The position numbers and the translations under genes were made by a program. Shown here in pieces: positions 1 to 9,300 of a DNA stretch of 64,000 nt. Position 1 is the first letter of the stretch, and each line of letters opens with the position of its first letter. Location of the stretch: contig JAFYHN010000095.1 in assembly GCA_017539165.1 (NCBI GenBank), forward strand, positions 1 to 64,000, written 5' to 3'. Origin of the DNA: Eubacterium sp. GTDB lineage: Bacteria > Bacillota > Clostridia > Lachnospirales > Lachnospiraceae. The notes under the pieces are model-generated. The model worked only from the letters and a program-made list of their open reading frames with translations. It ran no database searches and had not been told where the DNA came from.

Positions 1-133
1 CTCACCTCCACGTGTTCTGTAGTGTGTCAGTCTTATAAGAAGATAATAACAGAAGGAAAATAGATTAGATAGCGAAAGAAAAGAGGGTTTCATGACCCCA
101 TCGGTGTCTTTCGCGGAAAGACGGGTTATAAAT

Positions 134-748
134 ATGAAAAAAAGAATTTTTAGTTTTATTCTCAGTTTAATACTTGTTTTGGGATTAATTGGTCCTGCTG
201 GTAGTGTTGGTGCCGCAAGCAAAAAGAACACAACAATCACACTTCAAAATAAGTCAGTTAATGTTACTTTTTCAATTGATAAGAAGGAAAGAATAACAGC
301 AGCCAAGGCACTGAGCAAAGCTCTTGGTGCTTCTATCAGGAATGGTAGATCTTTCTATATCCGTGTAAATGGAAAGAGATATAAGGCGCTTAATAAGAAG
401 GGGACTATCTGGATTTCAGGAGTAAAGCTTAAAGATTTTGTTGCAGAGAAGTGTAAGAATACTGATCAGACAAAGATTACTTTAAAAGCTAATTTTCTTA
501 ATATATTCAAAATAGCTGCTCTTTCTGGAAAGACAGCATCTTTCAAGTATACTATGACTGTTGGTAAAGCTACTATTAAGAATGTTAAGATTGTAAGAAG
601 TAAGAAGTTTGTATTTATAGGTAATGGAAAGAAATATACTGCTTCTATAAGAAAGGGCAAGATTATTCTTTTAGGAGAGCATTCAAAAGATGCATTTGTT
701 AAGAATATGAAGAATGCTGGAGTTATAAAGAAGGTAACAGTTAAATAG
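134..748 (+). CDS. Small secreted hypothetical protein
   Basis: About 204 residues with a clear signal peptide: Lys-Lys-Arg, a hydrophobic stretch of about 17 residues, then a GAAS cleavage-like site. The mature part is Lys-rich and beta-rich, with short repeated valine/isoleucine-lysine strands and no Cys. The open frame could begin at position 92, but that would put 14 charged residues before the signal peptide, so the ATG at 134 is preferred. The Shine-Dalgarno is weak. The leader (about 85-125) can form small hairpins, for example GTCTTTC/GAAAGAC. I do not recognise the family. The Lys-rich strand pattern resembles the tails of other secreted proteins in this window, so a cell-surface or stand-alone binding module is a guess. 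It is followed by its own terminator. Confidence 0.7.
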   Translation: MKKRIFSFILSLILVLGLIGPAGSVGAASKKNTTITLQNKSVNVTFSIDKKERITAAKALSKALGASIRNGRSFYIRVNGKRYKALNKKGTIWISGVKLKDFVAEKCKNTDQTKITLKANFLNIFKIAALSGKTASFKYTMTVGKATIKNVKIVRSKKFVFIGNGKKYTASIRKGKIILLGEHSKDAFVKNMKNAGVIKKVTVK

Positions 749-772
749 TTATATTATTATGAATTATATAAT

Positions 773-817
773 GCTATCGGATTTTGAGGGTCTCCTCATT
801 TCCGATAGCTCTTTATT
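773..817 (+). terminator. Terminator of the small secreted protein gene
   Basis: A perfect 9-bp stem, GCTATCGGA/TCCGATAGC, is followed by TCTTTATT. Repeat copy R1 starts 3 bases later. Confidence 0.8.
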
Positions 818-819
818 AT

Positions 820-950
820 GTAATAGGAAAATACGTTCCCTATTACATAAAAAACGCTCCGCTAAGGATGCGTCTCGGTGCGATAGGAAGATAGTTGCCA
901 GCAGCAACAAGCGCCTCGATCGGAGAGTGTCTCAAGCGACACTCTTTTTA
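820..950 (+). repeat. Dispersed structured repeat R, copy 1
   Basis: First of three copies (others at 14468-14596 and 63728-63852). Elements in order are a hairpin GTAATAGG/CCTATTAC, a CTCCG/CGGAG outer stem enclosing GGTGC/GCGCC and GTTGC/GCAAC hairpins, and a 3' hairpin GAGTGTC/GACACTC followed by TTTTTA, which could itself act as a terminator. An open frame of 65 codons crosses it, but it is a by-product of the repeat and has no homologue I recognise. The rest of the 749-1145 gap holds the preceding terminator and the promoter of the next gene. Confidence 0.85.
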
Positions 951-1000
951 TATTAGCTTTATAAAGTATTTGTAATTCTATGTTCCGGTGACCCAAGTCG

Positions 1001-1029
1001 TTGACAATTTATTTTTGCACTTGTATAAT
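1001..1029 (+). promoter_or_regulatory. Sigma-A promoter for the membrane protein gene
   Basis: A perfect TTGACA (1001-1006) and a perfect TATAAT (1024-1029) are separated by 17 bases. The transcript would have an untranslated leader of about 110 bases, for which I see no known riboswitch. Confidence 0.85.
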
Positions 1030-1145
1030 TACCATGGTTTTTTATGTTTTCTTATATTAATTAACCGATAAGGTGTTCTGGGACACGAAATAGTAGCTGA
1101 ATAAACCTGAGCAGGATGACAGCGGACTGACAGTATGGAGGAATT

Positions 1146-2873
1146 GTGGTGTCTACTAAAAAGAAATTGTTTTATGGAATAATGGGTATACTGACTGTAA
1201 TTAAGATATGGATGGGATGCGGTCTGAGACCTTATGGCATTTCAAATAGTGATTATGATGATATGCTCTTTATTCGTCAGGCTCACAGTATTGCGAGGGG
1301 AGAATGGTTAGGTGAGTTTAGTAAGTTTACCCTGCTGAAACGCCCTATGTTCGGTATTTTTTTAGCATGTGTCAAGAAGCTTCATCTCTCTTATAGGATG
1401 ACTGTCCAATGTATGTATGTCTTGGCAGTTATACTGTTTGTTTGTGTTATTTCCAAATGTATCAAGTCATATTTGGGAAGAGGTGCTATTTATGTATTTC
1501 TGCTTTTCACACCTGCGATGTTTAATTTCAGTTATGTGCAGAGAGTATACCGTATGGCTGTGGTACCTGCAGCAGTTCTTTATGTGATCACTGGTTTTAT
1601 AGCACTTTTTATTTATGCACATGCAGAGTCAGGGCACTATAAGAAGATTGCTGCATGGTCGGTCTATACCGGATTTAATCTTTTCTTTTTTTGGAATATG
1701 AGAGAGGATTCCGTGTGGATTTTACCTTTTTGTATCGTTGCAACGATTATCGCAGGTTCTATTGCGTTTTATCGTCTGCGAAAGAAGATGGATTCTAGGA
1801 AAGAATTTTTGTTCAAAGCAGTTTGTTTATGTGTGCCGTTTCTGCTCATGATGGCAGGGAATACAGTGATAAAGAGCTTGAATTATAAATACTATGGTGT
1901 TTATACCGACAGTGAGATGAATAATTCGGAATTTGCCTCTCTTATGAGTACCATTTATTCAGTCAAATCGGATGAAAGTTATGAGTATGTCAATGTAGAC
2001 AAAAATACTTTTTACCGCATTATGGAGACTAGTCCTACGATGACGACTTTAAAACCATACATTGATGACATGTATAAAAGTGGTTGGACAAAGGATAATG
2101 GACAGATTCCGGGCGGATATATATCCTATGCTTTTCGAGATGTTTTAAAAAAGGCAGGATATTATGAAGGGGATGCAAAAGCAAAAGAGGAAATCTGCAA
2201 AAAAATGAATGCAGAAATCAAAGAAGCTATTGCCGATGGCAGACTTGAGGCAGAAGGAGGACTATATTCAGTATCTTATCTGCTTGGAAAAAAGGGCGCT
2301 AACCTTCCTTTGTTTTTTGAAAAATACGGTGAGAGCCTTAAATGGGTGATCACGGGCAAGAAGATGAATGCTCATCAGCGTAAAAGTTCAGGTTCTCCAG
2401 AGTTATTAAGGGAAATGGAAATAGTCACTGGAGATATTTTGATCTATCCTGATATGGATATAAATGGGAAAGGAGAAAAAGAAGATCCGATAGTAGGACA
2501 TGGAACTACTGCTTTAAACCTGGTATTGAAAGTGATTGCTCTGTATCAGAAAACTGGATGGCTGATGTTCGCGCTGGCGGCAATCAGTTTTGTACTGTTA
2601 TTTTTTAAATCGTTTGACAAGAAGCAGGAAGCGAAAGATAAAGAGATCATTATAAAGGCATTGGTTGTGCAGACTGGTATTCTTCTTAGTGCGTTGCTCC
2701 TGATAGGCGGAGTAACTTACCGTTATGCGGAGGCAAGGAATTCAGAGGGCAGGAACCTTTATATGGCGGGAGCCTATCCACTGTATCAGATATGGGTTGT
2801 AGGAACCATTGTTCTGGCAGTCATCTATGTGTTGATGCCTGTCATAAAAAAGAATAGAGAAAAGAAGAGTTAG
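1146..2873 (+). CDS. Large multi-pass membrane protein of unknown function
   Basis: 575 residues starting at GTG 1146 (or GTG 1149) behind GGAGG at 1137-1141. The first 250 residues hold several membrane helices. A soluble domain of about 230 residues follows (roughly 255-480), then three C-terminal helices. The early motif with adjacent acidic residues (SDYDDML, just after the first helix) and the overall helices-plus-extracellular-domain layout resemble lipid-linked-sugar glycosyltransferases of the GT-C/PMT type. That is a weak structural impression, not a family match. The gene stands alone between a perfect upstream promoter and a bidirectional terminator. Confidence 0.75.
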   Translation: MVSTKKKLFYGIMGILTVIKIWMGCGLRPYGISNSDYDDMLFIRQAHSIARGEWLGEFSKFTLLKRPMFGIFLACVKKLHLSYRMTVQCMYVLAVILFVCVISKCIKSYLGRGAIYVFLLFTPAMFNFSYVQRVYRMAVVPAAVLYVITGFIALFIYAHAESGHYKKIAAWSVYTGFNLFFFWNMREDSVWILPFCIVATIIAGSIAFYRLRKKMDSRKEFLFKAVCLCVPFLLMMAGNTVIKSLNYKYYGVYTDSEMNNSEFASLMSTIYSVKSDESYEYVNVDKNTFYRIMETSPTMTTLKPYIDDMYKSGWTKDNGQIPGGYISYAFRDVLKKAGYYEGDAKAKEEICKKMNAEIKEAIADGRLEAEGGLYSVSYLLGKKGANLPLFFEKYGESLKWVITGKKMNAHQRKSSGSPELLREMEIVTGDILIYPDMDINGKGEKEDPIVGHGTTALNLVLKVIALYQKTGWLMFALAAISFVLLFFKSFDKKQEAKDKEIIIKALVVQTGILLSALLLIGGVTYRYAEARNSEGRNLYMAGAYPLYQIWVVGTIVLAVIYVLMPVIKKNREKKS

Positions 2874-2878
2874 GTATC

Positions 2879-2923
2879 AATGTCTGCTGATTATGACAAT
2901 TAATGTCTTAATCAGCAGACATT
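2879..2923. terminator. Bidirectional terminator between convergent genes
   Basis: A perfect 15-bp inverted repeat (2879-2893 with 2909-2923). It lies between the membrane protein gene and the minus-strand HAD gene, whose stop codon falls inside the right arm. Confidence 0.75.
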
Positions 2924-3604
2924 AATTATATTAGAAATGTCATTTAATTCTGTGAAATCGTTTACACTTGCTATTACCTCAGGGTAAGATGTAAGCTCAG
3001 TATTTTTGCTGTCTCCTGTAACTGAGATGATATGTTTTATACCAGCTGATGCAGCAGCTCTTACACCACTGGTACTGTCTTCGAATACAAGTATGTTGTT
3101 TGCTGGCATTTCCAGTTTGTCCATGGCTGCAAGGTATAGATCTGGATGAGGTTTGAGGGGGATATTTCCAGCCCCTATCACGATGTCTTCCCATTTGAAC
3201 CATCTGTCGAGGTTGTAGCGTTCGAAGTATAAGTTCATATTTTCCAGATTAGCAGTTGTTGCTATAGTACGCTTTACTCTTGCGAGCATAAGATAGTTTA
3301 AGAAGCTTTCTAATCCGGGCGCAAGCTGAACATCTGCTTTTACAAGCATATTTCTATAGATTCTTTCTTTTTCTTCTGAGAATTGAACAATCATGTTGTC
3401 TGTCAGTTCATAACCAAGGAAATGCTCTAATATTTCTTTAGCTGTTTTACCTTTGATGTACTGTTCTGTATCTTTATCGCTTACAGGTTTAAGAGCTAAT
3501 TCTTCTATGTAAAGCTGCCAGGCTTTATCGTGATATATTCCATCAAATATACATGTCCCGTTGAAGTCAAATATGACAGCGATATCCTTGTTCATTTCGT
3601 ACAT
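2912..3604 (-). CDS. HAD-superfamily hydrolase, beta-phosphoglucomutase/phosphatase-like
   Basis: 230 residues from the ATG at 3604, preceded by GGAGAG. A longer frame to 3679 exists but adds an unlikely hydrophobic N-terminus. HAD motifs are present: motif I is Asp13-Phe-Asn-Gly-Thr, followed by a helical cap, a Thr-containing motif II (TIATTAN), the Lys of LKPHPD and the acidic motif IV FEDSTSGV. The GVRAA stretch after motif IV is typical of the PGM/phosphatase subfamily. Position +2 of motif I is Asn rather than the Asp that acts as general acid/base in most members. The substrate is unknown. It is convergent with the preceding gene and divergent from the next. Confidence 0.85.
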   Translation of the reverse strand: MYEMNKDIAVIFDFNGTCIFDGIYHDKAWQLYIEELALKPVSDKDTEQYIKGKTAKEILEHFLGYELTDNMIVQFSEEKERIYRNMLVKADVQLAPGLESFLNYLMLARVKRTIATTANLENMNLYFERYNLDRWFKWEDIVIGAGNIPLKPHPDLYLAAMDKLEMPANNILVFEDSTSGVRAAASAGIKHIISVTGDSKNTELTSYPEVIASVNDFTELNDISNIINVC

Positions 3605-3705
3605 AAAATACTCTCCAAATTGTTCAAAAAGAATGGTAAAAATATAGTTTATTTTATATAGCATTTGATGATACGTCAAGGTCGTAAATTATTGCAAAAA
3701 TCAAA

Positions 3706-3734
3706 TAGACATGACTATTACGGGTTGTTATAAT
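3706..3734 (+). promoter_or_regulatory. Promoter with extended -10
   Basis: TAGACA, 17 bases, then TATAAT preceded by TGT (extended -10). It lies just upstream of the cyclic-di-GMP gene and rules out a start at 3711. Confidence 0.7.
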
Positions 3735-3764
3735 GACATTATATTGCGAAAAAGGGGAAGGAAT

Positions 3765-6158
3765 ATGGCTGATTGGGTAGTGGTTGTAGATGATGATTCG
3801 ACTAATCTGAAGATGGCCGGACATATTCTTAGTAAATATGATAAAAAGGTGACTGCACTTACATCCGGGCAGGCACTTCTTGATTATATAGGCGGGAATA
3901 TTCCTGATATCATTTTAATGGATATCAATATGCCTGATATGGATGGATTTGAAACACTAAGTAAACTTCGAGAACTAGAGAGAGAGCTGGATATAGAAGA
4001 GATTCCTGTTATATTTCTTACGGCTGATGAAGACAAGAATACCGAGAGTCGAGGATTTGAAGAAGGCGTATCAGACTTTATCAGGAAACCTTTTGATCCG
4101 GAAGTTCTTGTGAGAAGAATCGATAATATAATCGGAAAGCAGGAGAGACTTCTGCATTTTCAGGAAGAAGCTACTCGTGATCAGCTTACCGGACTGCTGA
4201 ATAAATCTGCTGTAAATGAAAGACTTGAGCAGGTATGCCGCAAAACTCCGGGTTATTTTCTTATTATAGATCTGGACTGCTTTAAGCTCGTTAATGATCT
4301 CTATGGTCATGATAATGGAGACAAGCTGCTTCTTTCATTTGCCAAGACTATAAAAGCAACGCTTTCACCAGACAGTATAATAGGTCGAATTGGTGGAGAT
4401 GAATTTGTTGCATTTTCATCTGATATCGGTTCTGAAAATGATATCAAAAGAATTACTGTGAATCTTAATATGGGTCTTGTTGAAAAGGCTAAAAGACTTT
4501 TGGGAAGAGATATGCAGATTCCGCTCGGAGCGTCCATAGGAGCTATGTATGTATCTGGCGTGGGAACTTCGTATGAGGATATCTTCAATGCTGCTGATAA
4601 GGCTTTATATAAAGTAAAGATGCATGGTAAGCATGGGTATTCAATCTATAGCTTTGATGAAGAAGATGATTTTGAAGAATCTCAAATGATGAATCTCAAG
4701 ACGATCAGCATGATCCTGGCTGAAAGAAATATCCCTGATACTGCACTTCAGCTGGATAAGAATGCATTTATCAATGTATACAGATTCGTTATGAGATACA
4801 TAATCAGATATCATAAGAATGCCTGCAAGATTCTCTTCACTCTTCATACTATGGAGGATCAGGATGAAGATGATTTTAATGAGATCTGTGATATTTTCTG
4901 TGCGCATATAAAGACTCATCTGAGAAAAAGCGATCTTGTTCTGCAATATAGGAAGGATCAGATATTTGTCTTCCTTACTGATATAAAAGAATCGGCTATC
5001 GAGCAGGTGGTTGGTGGAATAATGCGTTCCTGGGATGAAGAAAATGGAAAAGTATTATCAGTTACGTATGAAAGTGAATTCATGCAGGGTGATAATCTGG
5101 TTCGGGGAGATGAGGATCAGCCGTGGATAGCGGTTGTAGATGATGATGTAACAAATCTGAAGATGGCCGGTCATGTATTAAGCAAAAACAACATGAAAGT
5201 AACGGCACTGAAATCAGGTAGAGCACTTATAGATTTCCTGAAAAACAACCGACCGAATCTTATTCTTCTGGATGTTAAGATGCCGGAAATGGATGGATTC
5301 GAGACCATGCTTGAGCTAAGAGCTATGGAAGAAGAAGTCGCAGAGATTCCGGTTATATTCCTTACAGCAAATGATGATGAAGAATCTGAAAAGAAGGGAC
5401 TTGCAATCGGAGCTATAGATTTTATCAGGAAACCATTTGTTCCGGAAGTTCTCATCATGCGTGTAAAGCATATCATCGATATGGTAAAACTTCAGAGGAA
5501 TTTGGCCGAAGAAGTTGAAAAGAAGACCAAGGAAAACGAACATTTGTTCTTGCATGTGGTTAAATCCCTGGCTGATGCGATAGATGCAAAGGATTCCTAT
5601 ACCAAGGGACATTCCGGAAGGGTTGCTGAATATGCCAGAGAGATTGCCAAGAGATTTGGTTACACCGGAAATGAACAGACCGATATATATATGATGGGGC
5701 TACTTCATGATGTAGGTAAGATTGGAGTTCCAGATGATGTAATAAATAAACCGGGTAAGCTTACTGAGGATGAATTTGATCAGATTAAAAAACATCCGGT
5801 TATCGGGTCTCAGATATTATCTAATATAAAAGAGATGCCTCAATTGTCAACGGGAGCCCGTTGGCATCATGAGAGATATGATGGAACCGGTTATCCTGAT
5901 GGCCTTGTAGGAAATGACATCCCAGAAGCAGCGCGTATCATAGCTGTTGCTGATGCGTATGATGCTATGACGAGTGATAGAAGTTATCGTAATCAGATTC
6001 AGCAGGGAGAGGTCAGACGAGAATTCGTAAAATGCAGCGGAAGCCAGTTTGATCCTCGATTTGCAGATATTATGATCAAGATGATCGATGAAGATGTTAA
6101 CTTTGACATGAAGGAAAAAAAGAAAACCTGTAAGGGTAAAATGGATTCAAAAGATTGA
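3765..6158 (+). CDS. Two-REC hybrid cyclic-di-GMP enzyme: REC-GGDEF-degenerate GGDEF-REC-HD-GYP
   Basis: 797 residues from the ATG behind GGGGAAGG. Domains in order: REC1 (acidic pocket D9-D11, phospho-acceptor D53, IRKPF lysine motif), a diguanylate cyclase domain with intact GGDEF at 210-214, a second GGDEF-like fold at about 300-440 whose signature is RKDQI at 396-400, REC2 (phospho-acceptor D503), and a C-terminal HD-GYP phosphodiesterase (HD at 648-649, HHExxDGxGYP at 701-711). Known chemistry is that GGDEF makes cyclic-di-GMP from two GTP and HD-GYP hydrolyses it. The active GGDEF lacks the RxxD inhibitory site, whereas the degenerate one keeps RKSD exactly five residues before its signature. 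No histidine kinase is adjacent. It is monocistronic, with its own terminator. Confidence 0.93.
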   Translation: MADWVVVVDDDSTNLKMAGHILSKYDKKVTALTSGQALLDYIGGNIPDIILMDINMPDMDGFETLSKLRELERELDIEEIPVIFLTADEDKNTESRGFEEGVSDFIRKPFDPEVLVRRIDNIIGKQERLLHFQEEATRDQLTGLLNKSAVNERLEQVCRKTPGYFLIIDLDCFKLVNDLYGHDNGDKLLLSFAKTIKATLSPDSIIGRIGGDEFVAFSSDIGSENDIKRITVNLNMGLVEKAKRLLGRDMQIPLGASIGAMYVSGVGTSYEDIFNAADKALYKVKMHGKHGYSIYSFDEEDDFEESQMMNLKTISMILAERNIPDTALQLDKNAFINVYRFVMRYIIRYHKNACKILFTLHTMEDQDEDDFNEICDIFCAHIKTHLRKSDLVLQYRKDQIFVFLTDIKESAIEQVVGGIMRSWDEENGKVLSVTYESEFMQGDNLVRGDEDQPWIAVVDDDVTNLKMAGHVLSKNNMKVTALKSGRALIDFLKNNRPNLILLDVKMPEMDGFETMLELRAMEEEVAEIPVIFLTANDDEESEKKGLAIGAIDFIRKPFVPEVLIMRVKHIIDMVKLQRNLAEEVEKKTKENEHLFLHVVKSLADAIDAKDSYTKGHSGRVAEYAREIAKRFGYTGNEQTDIYMMGLLHDVGKIGVPDDVINKPGKLTEDEFDQIKKHPVIGSQILSNIKEMPQLSTGARWHHERYDGTGYPDGLVGNDIPEAARIIAVADAYDAMTSDRSYRNQIQQGEVRREFVKCSGSQFDPRFADIMIKMIDEDVNFDMKEKKKTCKGKMDSKD

Positions 6159-6184
6159 TAAGAAAGTTGAATGAATGATAATGG

Positions 6185-6222
6185 CGCGACACTGAGTGAG
6201 AAAACTCTGTGTCGCGTCTTTT
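6185..6222 (+). terminator. Terminator after the cyclic-di-GMP gene
   Basis: CGCGACAC/GTGTCGCG arms with an inner GAGT/ACTC stem, followed by TCTTTT. Confidence 0.8.
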
Positions 6223-6297
6223 AAATGTAGGGTTGTTTCTGTATGAAAAATACGTTATATTTGTATAGAATGTTCAATTATGGGGATGGATAATCAA

Positions 6298-6313
6298 AAA
6301 TGTGTACACATTT
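6298..6313. promoter_or_regulatory. 16-bp perfect palindrome upstream of the xylanase gene
   Basis: AAATGTGTACACATTT, centred about 37 bases before the xylanase start codon and just upstream of the AGAAGGAGG ribosome site. It could be a dimeric-regulator operator. The regulator is unknown and no clear promoter was picked out. Confidence 0.45.
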
Positions 6314-6341
6314 AACAAAAAAGAAGGAGGTTACAGGTTAA

Positions 6342-9300
6342 ATGGTGAAGAGGTTCAAGAGGTTCGTTGTTGCAGGTCTAGTAGCATCAATGGTGATGTC
6401 TTCCCTCATGGGAGGTATTGGAACAGTAGTTAATGCACAGGCAGAAGAATCGTCCGACACGCACACAGAAACAGATCCAAAAGAACATACGGAAACGGAT
6501 CCTGTAAAGGGATACGAAAATGGCGAGTATACATTTGGATTTGACAGACTGGAACTTGCCGCTCTCAGTGATGGCGCTGAAGTTGAAGTGAAGAATGATG
6601 GAAGTGCAGTTCTGCATTTCACGAAACAGTACGCACAGGCATATTACAAGCTGCCTGAAGGTATGAATCCAAGAAGAGTTTCTAAGATTGAATTTAGAGA
6701 TGCAGATACATCTAATTTTTCAGTAAAAGTTCAACCAACTCCGGGAGATGATTCTTTAGCAGATATCGGAGGTGTTACATATGGTAACAATATTCTGAAT
6801 ATACAGGGACTTGAATTTGGATACTTTGCGGCGATGTGTTTAGACAGTAGTGGAGATTATAGTGTTACCTCCGTAGTTATTACAATAGTAGATGAATTAC
6901 CGCCTGAAGAGGAGAAAGACGTCCAACTGGACATTCCGAATCTGAAGGATACGGTTGCTTCAGCTGATGGTATTGGTACAGATGCCTATGTTGGTACTTG
7001 TATCGGTAATGGAAGCATGAAAGATGAGAAACTCATCACACTCGTTAAAAAGCACTTTAATGCTGTAACTCTGGAAAATGAATTAAAACCTGAATCTCTT
7101 CTAAATGGAGTAAATGAGTCATTAGTAGAAGATGAAGAATTCGGATTGGTTCCCAAAGCACTTAACTTCACAGTTCCGGACAGCATGCTTGATACGATCC
7201 TTAAGTGGAATGAAGAAGACGGAGTTGATATCAAAGTAAGAGGTCATGTTCTTACATGGCATTCGCAGACTCCTACCTGGTTCTTTCGTGACGGTTATAA
7301 GAAAGATGGAGAATATGTATCTCCTGAGGTCATGACAAAACGTCAGGAATGGTATATCAAGAATGTATTGGTACATTACTTTGGTGATGATTCTAAGTAT
7401 AAAGATCTGTTCTATGGATTTGATGTAGTAAATGAGGCGTGCAGTGATAGTACTGGTACATATAGATCTAAGGGAGAGAACTCTGAATGGGCTGCCATAT
7501 ATGGTACAGGTTCAAAAGATGATGCTCCGGATTATATACTCAATGCATTTAGATTTGCAAATAAATATGCACCGGAGACACTTGAACTTTACTACAATGA
7601 TTACAATGACTGCCAGTTGAATAAGGTTTCAGCGATTGAGAAACTTCTTAAGTCAGTTAAGTCTCATGAAAATGATGAACTTCCTACCAGGATCACGGGT
7701 TTTGGTATGCAGGGACATCATGAGATAGATATGCCTTCGAAGAGGCAGATTACTGAATGTGCAGCAAGATATGGTGCTATAGTTGATAAGGTTCAGGTTA
7801 CAGAGCTGGATGTTAAATCTTCAAAGGGATATGATGGCTCAAAGGCTGCACAAGAAGCTGAATATACAAAGATGGGACATAGATATAAAGACATTTACGA
7901 AGCATACCTTGACGCAGATGCGATGGATGATTTTGATGTAAATGGATTCACAGTCTGGGGAACTACTGATAAGGTTTCATGGCTCAATGAATTTAACGGC
8001 GCAGGTGGTGGTGCAGATGGACGTCCACAGTGTCCATTACTCTTTGATGGAAGTTATCAGGCTAAGCCGGCATTCTGGGGAATAGTTGATGCCAGCAAAC
8101 TAGATATGTACATCAATACAGTTGATATCATTGAAACAAATGATGGCAGCTTTGATAACGGGAATACTTATTCATTTAATGAAGAAAAACTGAAAGTTGA
8201 GTTTACACCTGTATGGAATAAAGAGTCACTCAAGTTTAACATAAAAGTCAGTGGTGTTGCACTTGCTTCAGATGATATAGTGACAGTATATTATGCTGCT
8301 TCGGATGACGACATAAAGAGTGTTGAAGTAAAGGGCAGTGATTTTGTAAAAGGATCTGCGATCGTAACAGTTCCGGGTACATTTTCAGCATTAGACAAGG
8401 TCAGATTTGATGTGGTTGCTAAGGTAGGAGATGATCTTAAAGCTGCATATAACGATAAGAATTCAGATCAGGCAGTAGGTTCTAAGTACTTCGCAAGTGC
8501 AACTCTTAAGCCATATGCATGTATCAAGAATGGTACTGCAAAGATTGATGGTGTTAAGGAGGAAATCTGGAATGATGTTGAAACAGTTCCGCTTACAATA
8601 AATCTTGGAGTTCCTCTTACTACAAAGGCAGAAGCGAAACTTCTCTGGGATGAAAACAATCTGTATGTATATATGGATGTAAAGGATGCAATGCTTGATA
8701 AAAATCCAAAGGATGCATGGCATCAGGATTCCATAGAGGTATTTATAGACGAGAATAATGGAAAGACTGCTTCTTATGAAGATGATGATAAGCAGTTCAG
8801 AATAAACTTTGATAATGAGCAGAGTTTCGGCAGTCAGCAATATACTGAAGGTTATATCGAATCCGTAGCGGTTATTAACAAAGATGGATACTCAGTTGAG
8901 GCTGCATTCAAATGGACTAATGTAAAAGTTAAGGCTGGAGATAAGATAGGTCTTGAGCTTCAGATTAATGATGCAAATGGAAAGTCAGAGAGAGATGGAA
9001 CTCTCAGCTGGTATGATATGTCAGGTAACGGTTATCAGAATACATCAGTGTTTGGAACGGCAACTCTTAGTGCAGAGAAGGCTTCTGGAAATTGTGATTC
9101 AGGAAAACCAGATGGTCCAAAACCGGGAGATGATAGAAAACCAGATGACAAACCGGATGTAGGTAAGGATGATGACCTAAAGGATATCACAAAGGTATCA
9201 AAGGGAGATGCTGAAGTTTCTGTTAATAAGCTGATCACATCGACAACTACGGATAAAGACATTAAAGGATCCAGCTATAAAACGCTTAGATTATATATTG

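Noticed and set aside
60-133. Possible riboswitch in the leader of the first gene
   Set aside because: Small hairpins are present but no conserved core of a known class such as cyclic-di-GMP or preQ1.
759-956. 65-codon open frame after the first gene
   Set aside because: It runs through a terminator and repeat R1, has no ribosome site, and its sequence is explained by the repeat.
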